From Muricoccus harenae (lineage in GTDB: Bacteria; Pseudomonadota; Alphaproteobacteria; Acetobacterales; Acetobacteraceae): 64,000 bases of DNA. The stretch is from the NCBI RefSeq assembly GCF_009848505.1, contig NZ_WWDL01000008.1, forward strand, positions 62,001 through 126,000, read 5' to 3'. The notes under the pieces are model-generated. The model had not been told where the DNA came from. It searched no databases and worked only from the letters and a program-made list of their open reading frames with translations. Below are positions 45,378 through 56,193 of this stretch, piece after piece. The translations under genes and the position numbers were made by a program. How positions within the stretch are numbered: position 1 is the first letter of the stretch; the number at the start of each line of letters is the position of its first letter.

Positions 45378-46139
45378 ATGGCCGAGCGGCGAATCCTGAT
45401 CACGGGGGCCTCGAGCGGGATCGGTGCCGCGACGGCGCGGGCGATGGCGGTGCACGGGGCGGCGATCGCCGTGCATTGCCGCGGGAACCGCGCCGGGGCC
45501 GAGGCGGTGGCGGCGGAGCTGCGGGCGGCCGGGGCCCGAGCCGCGGTACTGGTGGGGGATCTGACGGACCCCGCCGTACCGGCGCGGCTGGTGGAGGAGG
45601 CGGTGGCGGTGCTCGGCGGGCTGGAAGTGGTGGTGGCCAATGCCGGCTTCGCCGACCGCACGCCGGTTTCTGCCTTGACCGACGAGGCCTTCGCCCGCAG
45701 CGCGGACACCGTCCTCTGGGGCTTCCTGCGCCTCGCGCGGGCGGCGGGGCCGCATCTGCTGCGGGCCGGCGAGGCGGGCGGGCTGGCGCGGATGGTCGCC
45801 GTTTCCTCCTTCGTGGCGCATTCCTTCCGGACGGACACCACCGTGTTTCCCGCCAGTGCGGCGGCGAAGGCGGGGGTGGAGGCGCTGATGCGGTCCCTGG
45901 CCCTGGAATGGTCGCCGCATGTGACGGTGAACGCGGTGGTGCCGGGATACACGCAGAAGGACCCGGGGGCGCATGTGGCGCTGGACGCGGCGGGCTGGGC
46001 GGCGATCCTGCCGCAGATTCCGCTGCGGCGGCTGGGCACGCCGGCGGATGTGGCGGCGGCGGTGGCGTTCCTGGCCTCGCCGGGGGCGGCCTACATCACG
46101 GGACAGGCCATCCATGTGAGTGGTGGCGTGGTGATGTGA
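45378..46139 (+). CDS. Short-chain dehydrogenase/reductase family protein with altered active site
   Basis: 253 residues. Cofactor motif LITGASSGIG, NNAG-equivalent VANAG, a Ser in AVSSFVAHSF and the conserved GYTQKDP...RLGTPADVAAAVAFLASPGAAYITGQ end. The catalytic YxxxK reads SAAAK, so the Tyr appears replaced by Ser. It may be inactive as a classical oxidoreductase or use another residue. Start ATG 45378 (or 45372 two codons earlier). Divergent from the hydroxyacid dehydrogenase gene. Confidence 0.83.
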   Translation: MAERRILITGASSGIGAATARAMAVHGAAIAVHCRGNRAGAEAVAAELRAAGARAAVLVGDLTDPAVPARLVEEAVAVLGGLEVVVANAGFADRTPVSALTDEAFARSADTVLWGFLRLARAAGPHLLRAGEAGGLARMVAVSSFVAHSFRTDTTVFPASAAAKAGVEALMRSLALEWSPHVTVNAVVPGYTQKDPGAHVALDAAGWAAILPQIPLRRLGTPADVAAAVAFLASPGAAYITGQAIHVSGGVVM

Positions 46140-46150
46140 GGAAGGAAGGC

Positions 46151-46184
46151 GGGGGAAGGAATTTCCCGGACCCCCATCCTTTTT
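46151..46184 (+). terminator. Rho-independent terminator
   Basis: GGGGG (46151-46155) and CCCCC (46171-46175) flank an inner GGGAA/TTCCC pairing, followed by TTTTT at 46180-46184. It lies 11 bases after the SDR stop and before the convergent pobA end, so it serves the rightward gene. Confidence 0.72.
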
Positions 46185-46212
46185 ATTCAGGAAAGCGGCG
46201 TCCTGGGCCGGC

Positions 46213-48342
<2,130 letters not shown>

Positions 48343-48345
48343 GTT

Positions 48346-49053
48346 TCACTCCTCATAGATCATCTTCCGCGTCATCCCGCCATCCGAGATGAACTCGGCG
48401 CCGGTGACGAAGCCGCTTTCGGGGCTCAGCAGCCAGGCGGCAAGGGCCCCGATATCTGCCGGCTGGCCGACTCGACCGGCGGGGTGCTGGGCGTGGTCTT
48501 TCTCGCTCAGCTTTTCATCGCGCACGTTAATCCAGCCGGGGGAGATGACATTGGCGCGCACATTGGGACCGAGGCTGACTGCCAGGGCGTGGGTGAGCGC
48601 GACCAGGCCGCCCTTGGAGGCGGAATAGCTTTCGGTATTCGGCTCCGACTGATGGGCACGTGTGGAGGCGATGGTGACGATGGCGCCCTTCGCCTTCCGG
48701 AGTAGATCCTCCGCCGCGCGGGCGAGGAGGTAAGTGCTGGTGAGATTGGTGGCAATGACGCGGGACCATTCCTCCAGCGCCAGATCCCGCAGCGGCTTGC
48801 GGATCATGATGCCGGCGTTGCAGACGAGGCCGTCGAGCCGCGCCTCGGTCTGTGTGATGCCGCCGATCAGGCTACGGACGGCCGCCTCGTCGGCGATATT
48901 GCTCTGGACGTGACGTGCGGCCTCCGGCGGGCCTGACGCCTCCATGTCGGCGGTCACGACGTGCCAGCCATCGGCGGCGAGGCGGCGGGCGATGCCGCGG
49001 CCTATGCCCTTCGAACCGCCCGTGACCAGCGCGACGCGCTTTCCTTCCGCCAT
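48346..49053 (-). CDS. Short-chain dehydrogenase/reductase
   Basis: 235 residues. Complete classical SDR set: VTGGSKGIGRGIA, CNAGIMIRK, Ser in TIASTRAHQ, YSASKGG with Tyr and Lys, and PGWINVRDEKL. It should be an active NAD(P)-dependent oxidoreductase on an unidentified alcohol or ketone. It converges with the crotonase gene, the stops being three bases apart. Confidence 0.9.
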   Translation of the reverse strand: MAEGKRVALVTGGSKGIGRGIARRLAADGWHVVTADMEASGPPEAARHVQSNIADEAAVRSLIGGITQTEARLDGLVCNAGIMIRKPLRDLALEEWSRVIATNLTSTYLLARAAEDLLRKAKGAIVTIASTRAHQSEPNTESYSASKGGLVALTHALAVSLGPNVRANVISPGWINVRDEKLSEKDHAQHPAGRVGQPADIGALAAWLLSPESGFVTGAEFISDGGMTRKMIYEE

Positions 49054-49326
49054 GATCCGCTCCTTGGCATCCCCGGCGGAAACGCAAGCAGGTGGGCGGC
49101 GGTTGAGGCGGGCGGAAGGGCGCGCCTTCGCCCAGGCATCTTGAAGGCTTGATCCGGTCGGGTGATCCGGCAGGCCATTCAAGGATCCAGCTCGGGTTCC
49201 GCCGCTTCGGCACGGCCATCCTCGCCTTGTCTGGAAGTTTTGCGCGCAACGGCCAGGAGGGAACGGCGCAAGGTTTCGCCTGGGTGGTTGGCCAGGAAGG
49301 TTCAACGGTGCACATTGCCCGGCGGG
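49054..49326. other. Intergenic region upstream of the MFS gene
   Basis: 273 bases between divergent starts. An in-frame extension of the MFS gene to 49162 is open but has no conserved sequence. No RNA gene, hairpin with a T-run or clear promoter was recognised. Confidence 0.4.
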
Positions 49327-50577
49327 ATGGAAACGCAACCGGAATCACGCGCGCGGCACGGCCGGGCGCGTGGCTTGCTCAGTTCGCGCGAATTCAGGCG
49401 TCTATGGGCGCTTGGCGCCATCACGAACGCCATGCGCTGGGTGGAGATGCTGGCCGCGGCCCTCTTCACCTTCGAGGTGACCGGCTCGGGCGTCGCGGTC
49501 GCCTTCGTCTCGGCGGCACGTACCCTGCCGTTGCTGTGCCTCGGCGCGATCGCGGGGGTGGTGTGCGAGGCGATCAACCGCAAGCACATTCTGCTCGGGG
49601 GCATGCTGTTGAGCTGCGCGGCAGCCTTGTCCATCTGCCTGCTCGACCTCCTCGGGTGGGTGCGGCCCTGGCACATCGCTCTGGCCGCGTTTCTCAGCGG
49701 TAGCGTCTGGGCTACCGAGATGGCCACGCGGCGACGCATGGTGGGGGAAGCCGCCGGCGCTGGTCTTGTGTCCCAGGCGGTGGCACTGGACAGCCTGACC
49801 GGCTCATTCGCACGAATGGCCGGACCGCTCGCGGGCAGCATGTTGTTCGCGTGGTTCGGCCTCCTGGGCGCCTTCGCCATCTCCTCGGGGTGTTATCTTC
49901 TCGCGGCGCTACTGGTGCCTGGCATTCGGCATGTCCAGGAGACCCGGCACCTTGAGCTCGCACGGATCCCCGGCGATCTGGCCGAGAGCCTCGCCTTCGC
50001 GTTGCGGCAGCCGACGGTACTGGCGGTCCTGGGCGTGACGGCAACCATGAACTTCTTCGCCTTCTCATATGTTGCGCTCGTTGCCCCCCTTGCGCGCACG
50101 GTGTTCGGCGTCCCGGAAGCGATGGTGGGATTGCTCGCCGCCGGAGAGCCACTCGGGGGCTTGCTGGGTGGCCTCCTGCTGACAAGCCGGGCACCGAAGA
50201 CCAAGCTGCGTACGCTCATGATCGCCGGATCCGCGATTTTTCTCGTGACCCTCGCGGTAATGCCGCTGATGCCGAGCTATGCGCTTGCCTGCGGGCTCCT
50301 CGTGGGTGGCGGGCTTGGCCTTGCATTGTTCAGCAATATGCAAACCACCCTGGTGCTGACCAATGTCCCGGCCAGCCACCGGTCGCGGCAGATGGGCCTC
50401 GTGACGATGTGCATCGGCCTTGGTCCGCTGGGGCAGATGCTGATCGGGGGGCTGGCTGAAATGTTTGGCCCGTCGCGGGCGGTGATCATCACGGCGCTCG
50501 CCGGCTTGACGGCGCTCGGCCTCGTATCGCTGCTTTGCATGAGGTCACGTGCGAAACCTGAGGACGCAATTGACTAG
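49327..50577 (+). CDS. MFS transporter
   Basis: 416 residues with about 12 predicted helices. N-domain FRRLWALGAITNAMRWVEMLAAALFTFEVTGSG and the A-loop INRKHILLGGMLL; C-domain GEPLGGLLGGLLLTSRAPKTKLRTL and SHRSRQMGLVTM. The pattern matches the MFS_3/enterobactin-exporter-like group, so efflux of a small molecule is likely. Slightly lower GC and less biased codons than neighbours hint at transfer. Its TAG stop shares a CTAG with the urtE stop. Confidence 0.87.
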   Translation: METQPESRARHGRARGLLSSREFRRLWALGAITNAMRWVEMLAAALFTFEVTGSGVAVAFVSAARTLPLLCLGAIAGVVCEAINRKHILLGGMLLSCAAALSICLLDLLGWVRPWHIALAAFLSGSVWATEMATRRRMVGEAAGAGLVSQAVALDSLTGSFARMAGPLAGSMLFAWFGLLGAFAISSGCYLLAALLVPGIRHVQETRHLELARIPGDLAESLAFALRQPTVLAVLGVTATMNFFAFSYVALVAPLARTVFGVPEAMVGLLAAGEPLGGLLGGLLLTSRAPKTKLRTLMIAGSAIFLVTLAVMPLMPSYALACGLLVGGGLGLALFSNMQTTLVLTNVPASHRSRQMGLVTMCIGLGPLGQMLIGGLAEMFGPSRAVIITALAGLTALGLVSLLCMRSRAKPEDAID

Positions 50578-51266
50578 ACCGTCAGCAGGCGGCGAACGGA
50601 TTCCTCCTCGAGCGCACGGGTATCGCCTTCCAGAGCCACCTCGCCGCGCACCATCACGGTGATGCGGTCGGCGAGGTCGCGGGCGAATTCGAAATACTGC
50701 TCGACCAGAACCACCGCCATCTTCCGGTCCCGCGCCAGGTGGCGGATGACGCGGGCGATGTCCTTGATGACGCTGGGCTGGATGCCTTCCGTCGGTTCGT
50801 CGAGGATCAGCAGGCGGGGGCGCGCCGTGAGTGCGCGGGCGATGGCGAGTTGCTGCTGCTGGCCGCCAGAGAGATCGCCGCCGTGGCGGCGCAGGAACTG
50901 GCGGAGGATGGGAAAAAGGTCGAAGACCTCCGACGGCACCTTGCTGCCGCGTGGAGCGGCGGCAAGGGCCGTTTCCAGGTTTTCCTGCACCGTGAGGAAG
51001 GGGAAGATCTCGCGGCCCTGGGGCACGTAGCCGATGCCGGCGCGAGCGCGATCGGCAGGGGACATCCCGGCGATGTCGCGGCCTTCCCATTCGATGCAGC
51101 CGGAGGAGATGCGCTCCACCCCCATGATGGAGCGCATGAGGGAGGATTTGCCCACGCCGTTGCGGCCGAGGACGCAGGTGATCCTTCCTGGATCGGCGGC
51201 GAGATCCACGCCGCGCAGGCAGAGGCTTGCGCCGTAGGAAAGTTTGATGCCGGTTGCCCTCAGCAT
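50574..51266 (-). CDS. urtE: Urea ABC transporter ATP-binding protein UrtE
   Basis: 230 residues, LivF-like. Walker A GRNGVGKSS, Q-loop YVPQGREIFPFLTVQENL, signature LSGGQQQQLAIARAL, Walker B LLILDEPTEGIQPSVIKDI and the His/Gln-replaced switch VEQYFEFA typical of UrtE and LivF. It sits last in a complete urtABCDE operon, four bases after urtD. Motifs are intact. Confidence 0.92.
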   Translation of the reverse strand: MLRATGIKLSYGASLCLRGVDLAADPGRITCVLGRNGVGKSSLMRSIMGVERISSGCIEWEGRDIAGMSPADRARAGIGYVPQGREIFPFLTVQENLETALAAAPRGSKVPSEVFDLFPILRQFLRRHGGDLSGGQQQQLAIARALTARPRLLILDEPTEGIQPSVIKDIARVIRHLARDRKMAVVLVEQYFEFARDLADRITVMVRGEVALEGDTRALEEESVRRLLTV

Positions 51267-51269
51267 CCT

Positions 51270-52010
51270 TCAGCGTCCCAGATAGACTTCGATGACACAC
51301 GGATCGTTCTGCACTGTGTCGATCGAGCCTTCGGATAGCATGGTTCCCTCATGCAGCACCGTCACCTTTTCACCGAGGGCGCGGACGAATTCGAGGTCGT
51401 GCTCCACCACCACCACGCTGCGCTTGCCGGCGATGCGGCGGAGAAGGGCGGCGGTGTGCTCGGTTTCCTGGTCGGTCATACCGGCCACGGGCTCGTCCAC
51501 CAGCAGCAGGTCGGGGTCCTGCATCAGCAACATGCCGATCTCCAGCCATTGGCGCTGACCGTGGGAGAGAACGCCGGCGAGGTCCTGTTCGCGAGGGGCA
51601 AGGCCGATTTCCTCCATCACCGTCTCGATGCGCCTGCGGGCGGTGCCGTCCAGGCGCCAGCGGAGACAGGAGAGCGGGTCGCGCGGGGCCTTAAGGGCGA
51701 GTTCCAGGTTCTCGAAGACAGTGAGCGCATCGAAGACGGTGGGCTTCTGGAATTTCCGGCCGATGCCGAGATTGGCGATGGCGGCTTCATCCATGGTGGT
51801 CAGGTCGTGGTCACCGAATGTCACGGTGCCGGCGGTGGGGCGCGTCTTGCCCGTGATCACGTCCATCATCGTCGTCTTGCCGGCGCCGTTGGGGCCGATC
51901 ACCGCGCGCAGCTCCCCAGGGTCGACGATGAGGGAGAGGTTGTTCAGGGCGCGGAAGCCATCGAAGACCACGGAGACGCCATCGAGATAGAGGACGGGGC
52001 CGTTGCTCAT
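51270..52010 (-). CDS. urtD: Urea ABC transporter ATP-binding protein UrtD
   Basis: 246 residues, LivG-like. Walker A GPNGAGKTT, IGRKFQKPTVFDALTVFENLELAL (typical of UrtD), signature LSHGQRQWLEIGMLL instead of LSGGQ, Walker B LLLVDEPVAGMTDQE and switch VEHDLEFV. The LSHGQ variant is the known UrtD form, not damage. Start ATG overlaps the urtC stop. Confidence 0.94.
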   Translation of the reverse strand: MSNGPVLYLDGVSVVFDGFRALNNLSLIVDPGELRAVIGPNGAGKTTMMDVITGKTRPTAGTVTFGDHDLTTMDEAAIANLGIGRKFQKPTVFDALTVFENLELALKAPRDPLSCLRWRLDGTARRRIETVMEEIGLAPREQDLAGVLSHGQRQWLEIGMLLMQDPDLLLVDEPVAGMTDQETEHTAALLRRIAGKRSVVVVEHDLEFVRALGEKVTVLHEGTMLSEGSIDTVQNDPCVIEVYLGR

Positions 52011-53104
52011 TTCAGGGGCCTCCGGAAGAGGCCGACCAGGCCATGCGGCAGCAGCAGCGTGACGGCGACGAACAGACCGCCGAGGACGAAGAGCCAGAGA
52101 TCGGGTGCGAAGGAGGTGAGCCAAGTCTTCAACGCATTCACCGAAAAGGCGCCGAGGATGGCGCCGATCAGCGTGCCGCGGCCGCCGACGGCGACCCAGA
52201 TCACCGCCTCGATGGAGTTGCCGGGCGCGAAATCGCCGGGGTTGATGATGCCGACGAGCGGCACGTAGAGCGCGCCCGCCAGCCCGGCCAGAACGGCGGA
52301 GAGGACGAAGACGAAGAGCTTGAAGGCGGTGACGCTGTAGCCGAGGAAGCGGACGCGGCTTTCGGCATCCCGCACCGCCATCAGCACGCGGCCGAGCTTG
52401 GTGGAGACGATGTGGCGGCAGAGGAGGAGCGATCCGGTGAGCAGGGCCAGGGCGGCGTAGAACAGCGCGGCGCGGGCGCCCTGCGTGTTCAGCGGCATGC
52501 CCAGCAGCTCCTTGAAGTCCGTGAAGCCGTTATTGCCGCCGAAGCCCATGTCGTTGCGGAAGAAGGCCAGCATCAGCGCATAGGTCATGGCCTGGGTGAT
52601 GATGCTGAAATAGACGCCGGTGATGCGGCTGCGGAAGGAAAGCCAGCCGACGAGGAAGGCGAGGAGGCCGGGCACCAGCATCGCCATCAGGAGGGCGAAG
52701 GGAAAATGATCGAAGCCCAGCCAGTACCAGGGGAGATGCTGGTAGCCGAGGAAGACCATGAAGTCCGGCAGGATGGGATGGCCGTACACCCCGCGCGGCC
52801 CGATCAGCCGCATGAGATGCATGCCCATGGCGTAGCCGCCGAGGGCGAAGAAGGCGCCGTGCCCGAGCGAGAGGATGCCGGCATAGCCCCAGGCAAGGTC
52901 GATCGCGAGGGCCAGCACGCCGTAGCAGATCCACTTGCCCGTGACGGCCACGGTGAAATCCGAGACGCGGAATGCGCTGCCCGCCGGAAGCTGGTTCAGC
53001 ACGGGCAGCAGCGCCAGCAGGGCGATGGCGGCGATGATGGCGCCGCGCACCAACAGGCGCAGGGGGATGCCGCGTGGGGCTGGGCTGGCGGTGACGTCGC
53101 TCAT
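52007..53104 (-). CDS. urtC: Urea ABC transporter permease UrtC
   Basis: 365 residues, LivM-like, about ten helices. AIDLAWGYAGILSLGHGAFFALGGYAMGMHLM, a long loop containing YQHLPWYWLGFDHFPF and NNGFTDFKELLGMPL are UrtC traits. Channel subunit with UrtB. The start overlaps the urtB stop (ATGA). Confidence 0.93.
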   Translation of the reverse strand: MSDVTASPAPRGIPLRLLVRGAIIAAIALLALLPVLNQLPAGSAFRVSDFTVAVTGKWICYGVLALAIDLAWGYAGILSLGHGAFFALGGYAMGMHLMRLIGPRGVYGHPILPDFMVFLGYQHLPWYWLGFDHFPFALLMAMLVPGLLAFLVGWLSFRSRITGVYFSIITQAMTYALMLAFFRNDMGFGGNNGFTDFKELLGMPLNTQGARAALFYAALALLTGSLLLCRHIVSTKLGRVLMAVRDAESRVRFLGYSVTAFKLFVFVLSAVLAGLAGALYVPLVGIINPGDFAPGNSIEAVIWVAVGGRGTLIGAILGAFSVNALKTWLTSFAPDLWLFVLGGLFVAVTLLLPHGLVGLFRRPLK

Positions 53105-54657
53105 GCCTCGGCCGCCCGGCCCTTGAGGGCGAAGAGGCCGCGCGGGCGGCGCTGGATGAAGAGCATGATAATGACCAGCACCGCGACCTTGGCCAGCACG
53201 GCGCCCGCCCAGGGCTCGATCACCTTGTTCAGCACGCCGAGCCCCATGGCGCCGACCAGCGTGCCCATGAGGCTGCCGACGCCGCCAAAGACCACCACCA
53301 TGAAGCTGTCGATGATGTAGCCGGTGCCGAGATTGGGGGAGACGTTGTCGATCTGGGAGAGCGCCACCCCCGCCATGCCGGCCATGCCGGAGCCGAAGGC
53401 GAAAGTGAGAGCGTCCACGCGGCCGGTTCGGATGCCCATGGTGGCGGCGGTGCGGCGGTTCTGCACCACGGCGCGCATTTCCAGCCCGAAGCGGGTGAGG
53501 CGGATGGCGGCAAGGGCAAGGCCGAGCACAAGCAGCGAGAAGACGATGACCCAGAGCCGGTTCTGGGTGATGAGGATGCCGCCCGGCAGCGACAGCGTGC
53601 CCTGCATCCAGGCGGGGGAGAGGACCTCCCGGTTCTGGGCGCCGAAGGCCAGGCGCACGGCCTGCTGCAGGATCATGCCGACGCCGAAGGTCATCAGCAG
53701 GGTTTCCAGCGGGCGGCCATAGAGATGGCGGATCAGCCCGCGCTCCAGCGCGGCTCCTGCGAGCCCCGCCACGAGGAAGGCGGCGGGGACGGAGAGTGGA
53801 AGGGACCAGGGAAGCAGCCAGGGAATGCCGCGGCAGGCTTCCTGCACCACGAAGGTGGTGTAGGCGCCAAGCATGACGAACTCGCCATGGGCCATGTTGA
53901 TCACGCCCATGACGCCGAAAGTGATGGCGAGGCCGAGGGCCGCCAGCAGAAGGACGGAGCCGAGGGAGAGGCCCTGGAACAGCGTCTCGGCGGCGCGTTT
54001 GTAGATCAGGCGGCTGTCGATGGAGGCGACGGCGGCGTCGATCTCGCCTGCGAGGCTCGGATTGGTGGCGCGCGCCTCCAGAAGCAGCGCGCGGGAATCT
54101 TCCGAGGTGGCGCCGCCGAGGATGGCAATGCCCTGTCGCTTCACGGCGTCTTCCGGCGCGACGAGGCGGGAGGCGGCGAGGGCCAGTTCCTGCCGTTCAC
54201 GCACGCGGGGGACGGATTCACGTGAAATGGCGGCTTCGAGGGCCGGGATGTTCTCGGCGCTGCGGCTGCGGAAAACGGAGTTAGCGGCGGCGAAGCGTTC
54301 GTCGGAACTGATTGAGACGAGTTGCAGCCGCCCCAGGGCGCCGCGCAGGGCGGAGCGGACGCGGTTGTTGATGCGCACCGTCTCGGCGTCAGTCGCATCG
54401 GCCGGCTGGCCGGTGGCGGCGTCGCTGCCATTGGGCAGGAGGATGGTGGTGCCGCGCTTGCGGAGCTGTCCCTCCGACAGGGCACGCAGCAGCGGCAGGG
54501 CGCGCGGGTCACCGCTGGCGCCGAGGCGTTCGACGGCCTCCGCCTGGCTGCCGAAGCCGCCGGCAAGGCCGGGAAGGGCATCCAGGTAGGAATCCTGTGC
54601 CGCGGCCGGGAGGACCACGGCGAGGAGGAACATCAGGACGAGAAGGATGCGGTTCAT
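53101..54657 (-). CDS. urtB: Urea ABC transporter permease UrtB
   Basis: 518 residues. A signal-like start and a 200-residue N-terminal periplasmic region (helical, with repeated charged segments) precede the LivH-like membrane domain: FGVMGVINMAHGEFVMLGAYTTFV, MTFGVGMILQQAVRLAFGAQNREV and VVFGGVGSLMGTLVGAMGLG. The long extracytoplasmic N-domain is normal for UrtB and sets it apart from LivH. Starts 45 bases after urtA. Confidence 0.94.
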   Translation of the reverse strand: MNRILLVLMFLLAVVLPAAAQDSYLDALPGLAGGFGSQAEAVERLGASGDPRALPLLRALSEGQLRKRGTTILLPNGSDAATGQPADATDAETVRINNRVRSALRGALGRLQLVSISSDERFAAANSVFRSRSAENIPALEAAISRESVPRVRERQELALAASRLVAPEDAVKRQGIAILGGATSEDSRALLLEARATNPSLAGEIDAAVASIDSRLIYKRAAETLFQGLSLGSVLLLAALGLAITFGVMGVINMAHGEFVMLGAYTTFVVQEACRGIPWLLPWSLPLSVPAAFLVAGLAGAALERGLIRHLYGRPLETLLMTFGVGMILQQAVRLAFGAQNREVLSPAWMQGTLSLPGGILITQNRLWVIVFSLLVLGLALAAIRLTRFGLEMRAVVQNRRTAATMGIRTGRVDALTFAFGSGMAGMAGVALSQIDNVSPNLGTGYIIDSFMVVVFGGVGSLMGTLVGAMGLGVLNKVIEPWAGAVLAKVAVLVIIMLFIQRRPRGLFALKGRAAEA

Positions 54658-54702
54658 GTCAGGTGTGGGCGACGGGAAGTGACCCGCCGCCCAGTTCCCA
54701 TG

Positions 54703-55938
54703 TCAGCCGCGACGGCTGGCGTTCTCGGGGATGAAGGGGGACCAGTTCTCCGCCGCGATGGCGGCCGGCGTCTTGTAGACGACGTTGAACTGGCCGTTCT
54801 CCTGCACCTCGCCGATCATCACTGGTTTGGAGAGGTGATGGTTGCGGTGCATCTCCTCCTCATAGCCGCAGGGGGCCATGACCTTCTGCCCATACATCGC
54901 CTCGCGCACCGGATCGACCGAGGTGGTGCCGGCCTTGGCGACGGCCTGCATCCACATGCGGAAGCCGGTATAGGTGGCCTCCATCGGGTCGTTGGTGACG
55001 CGCTTGTCGTTCCTGATGTAGACCTTCCACATGGCCTTGAAGTCGTCATTCGGCTTGCCGGGCACGGACATGAAGTAGTTCCAGGCGGCCAGGTGGCCGA
55101 CCAGTGGCTTGGTGTCGATGCCGGCCAGCTCTTCCTCGCCGACCGAGAAGGCGACGCAGGGAATGTCCTCGGCCTTGATGCCCTGGTTGCCGAGTTCCCG
55201 ATAGAAGGGAACGTTCGCGTCGCCGTTGATGGTGGAGACGATGGCGGTGCGCTTGCCCTCGCCCGCGAAGCGCTTCACGCGGGAGACGATGCCCTGCCAG
55301 TCGGAATGACCGAAGGGCGTGTACTCCTCCATGATGTCGGCATCCGAGATGCCCTTGCTGTTCAGGAAGGCGCGCAGGATGCGGTTGGTGGTGCGGGGGT
55401 AAACATAGTCCGTGCCCAGCAGCGCGATGCGCTTGGCCTCGCCGCCATCCTTGCCCATCAGGTATTCCACCGCCGGGATCGCCTGCTGGTTCGGCGCGGC
55501 GCCGGTGTAGAAGACATTCTTGCTCTGCTCCTCGCCCTCATATTGCACGGGGTAGAAGAGAAGGCCGTTCAGCTCCTCGAAGACCGGCAGGACGGATTTG
55601 CGGGAAACCGAGGTCCAGCAGCCGAAGGTGACGTCCACCTTGGAGACGGCGAGAAGCTCGCGCGCCTTCTCGGCAAACAGGGGCCAGTTCGAGGCCGGGT
55701 CGACCACCACCGGCTCCAGCTTGCGGCCGAGCACGCCGCCCTGGGCATTGGCCCATTCGATCATCATCAGAACCGTGTCGCGCAGCGCCGTCTCGCTGAT
55801 CGCCATGGTGCCGGAGAGGGAGTGGAGAACGCCCACCTTGATGGGTGCGCCCTGGGCGAAGGAGGGGCGGATGGCCGGCATCGCCAGCGCACCACCCAGG
55901 CCGGCCAGCGCGGCGCGGCGGGTGAGGGAAAGCGTCAT
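54703..55938 (-). CDS. urtA: Urea ABC transporter substrate-binding protein UrtA
   Basis: 411 residues. Tat-like leader (LTRRAALAGLGGALAMPAIRPSFAQ), then APIKVGVLHSLSGTMAISETALRDTVLMMIEWANAQGG and FGCWTSVSRKSVLPVFEELNGLLFYPVQYEGEE, the hallmark of UrtA. Periplasmic urea receptor of the operon, first in the transcription order. No urease genes are in this window. A sigma-54-type promoter lies 72-87 bases upstream of the ATG. Confidence 0.95.
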   Translation of the reverse strand: MTLSLTRRAALAGLGGALAMPAIRPSFAQGAPIKVGVLHSLSGTMAISETALRDTVLMMIEWANAQGGVLGRKLEPVVVDPASNWPLFAEKARELLAVSKVDVTFGCWTSVSRKSVLPVFEELNGLLFYPVQYEGEEQSKNVFYTGAAPNQQAIPAVEYLMGKDGGEAKRIALLGTDYVYPRTTNRILRAFLNSKGISDADIMEEYTPFGHSDWQGIVSRVKRFAGEGKRTAIVSTINGDANVPFYRELGNQGIKAEDIPCVAFSVGEEELAGIDTKPLVGHLAAWNYFMSVPGKPNDDFKAMWKVYIRNDKRVTNDPMEATYTGFRMWMQAVAKAGTTSVDPVREAMYGQKVMAPCGYEEEMHRNHHLSKPVMIGEVQENGQFNVVYKTPAAIAAENWSPFIPENASRRG

Positions 55939-56009
55939 GCTTGTTTCGTCCCGTTCTTGGCCGGTGCGCCCGCGGGCCGCCCGCGTCTGGCCGACTGGAC
56001 TGCTTTCGT

Positions 56010-56025
56010 TGCGAGAAGCGTGCCA
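56010..56025 (-). promoter_or_regulatory. Sigma-54 (RpoN)-type -24/-12 promoter of urtABCDE
   Basis: Minus strand TGGCACGCTTCTCGCA matches TGGCAC-N5-TTGCA at every defined position but one, with exact GG to GC spacing. Predicted start point near 55999 leaves a leader of about 60 bases before urtA. Urea uptake is commonly under nitrogen control through NtrC and RpoN, which fits. A matching upstream NtrC site was not found. Confidence 0.65.
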
Positions 56026-56193
56026 GGGAAGGCGGAGAGAGCGCCGGTGGGATCGGCGGCGCGGAACTGGCGCCGCCTTGGGCAGGGCGCCGGATCGTTG
56101 CGTGATCCTTCGGCACTGCGCCCTTGGCTGCCGCGCCGCCGCCTGATCTAAACCGAAGGACAGGCCGGCAAAACGGCTGTGGAGGAAATGGAC

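Noticed and set aside
51270-52010. Unusual LSHGQ signature in UrtD taken as a damaged ATPase
   Set aside because: LSHGQ is the normal form in UrtD proteins, and all other motifs are intact.
56026-56193. NtrC-binding palindrome upstream of the sigma-54 promoter
   Set aside because: Only loosely similar GCAC/GTGC fragments were found, with wrong spacing.
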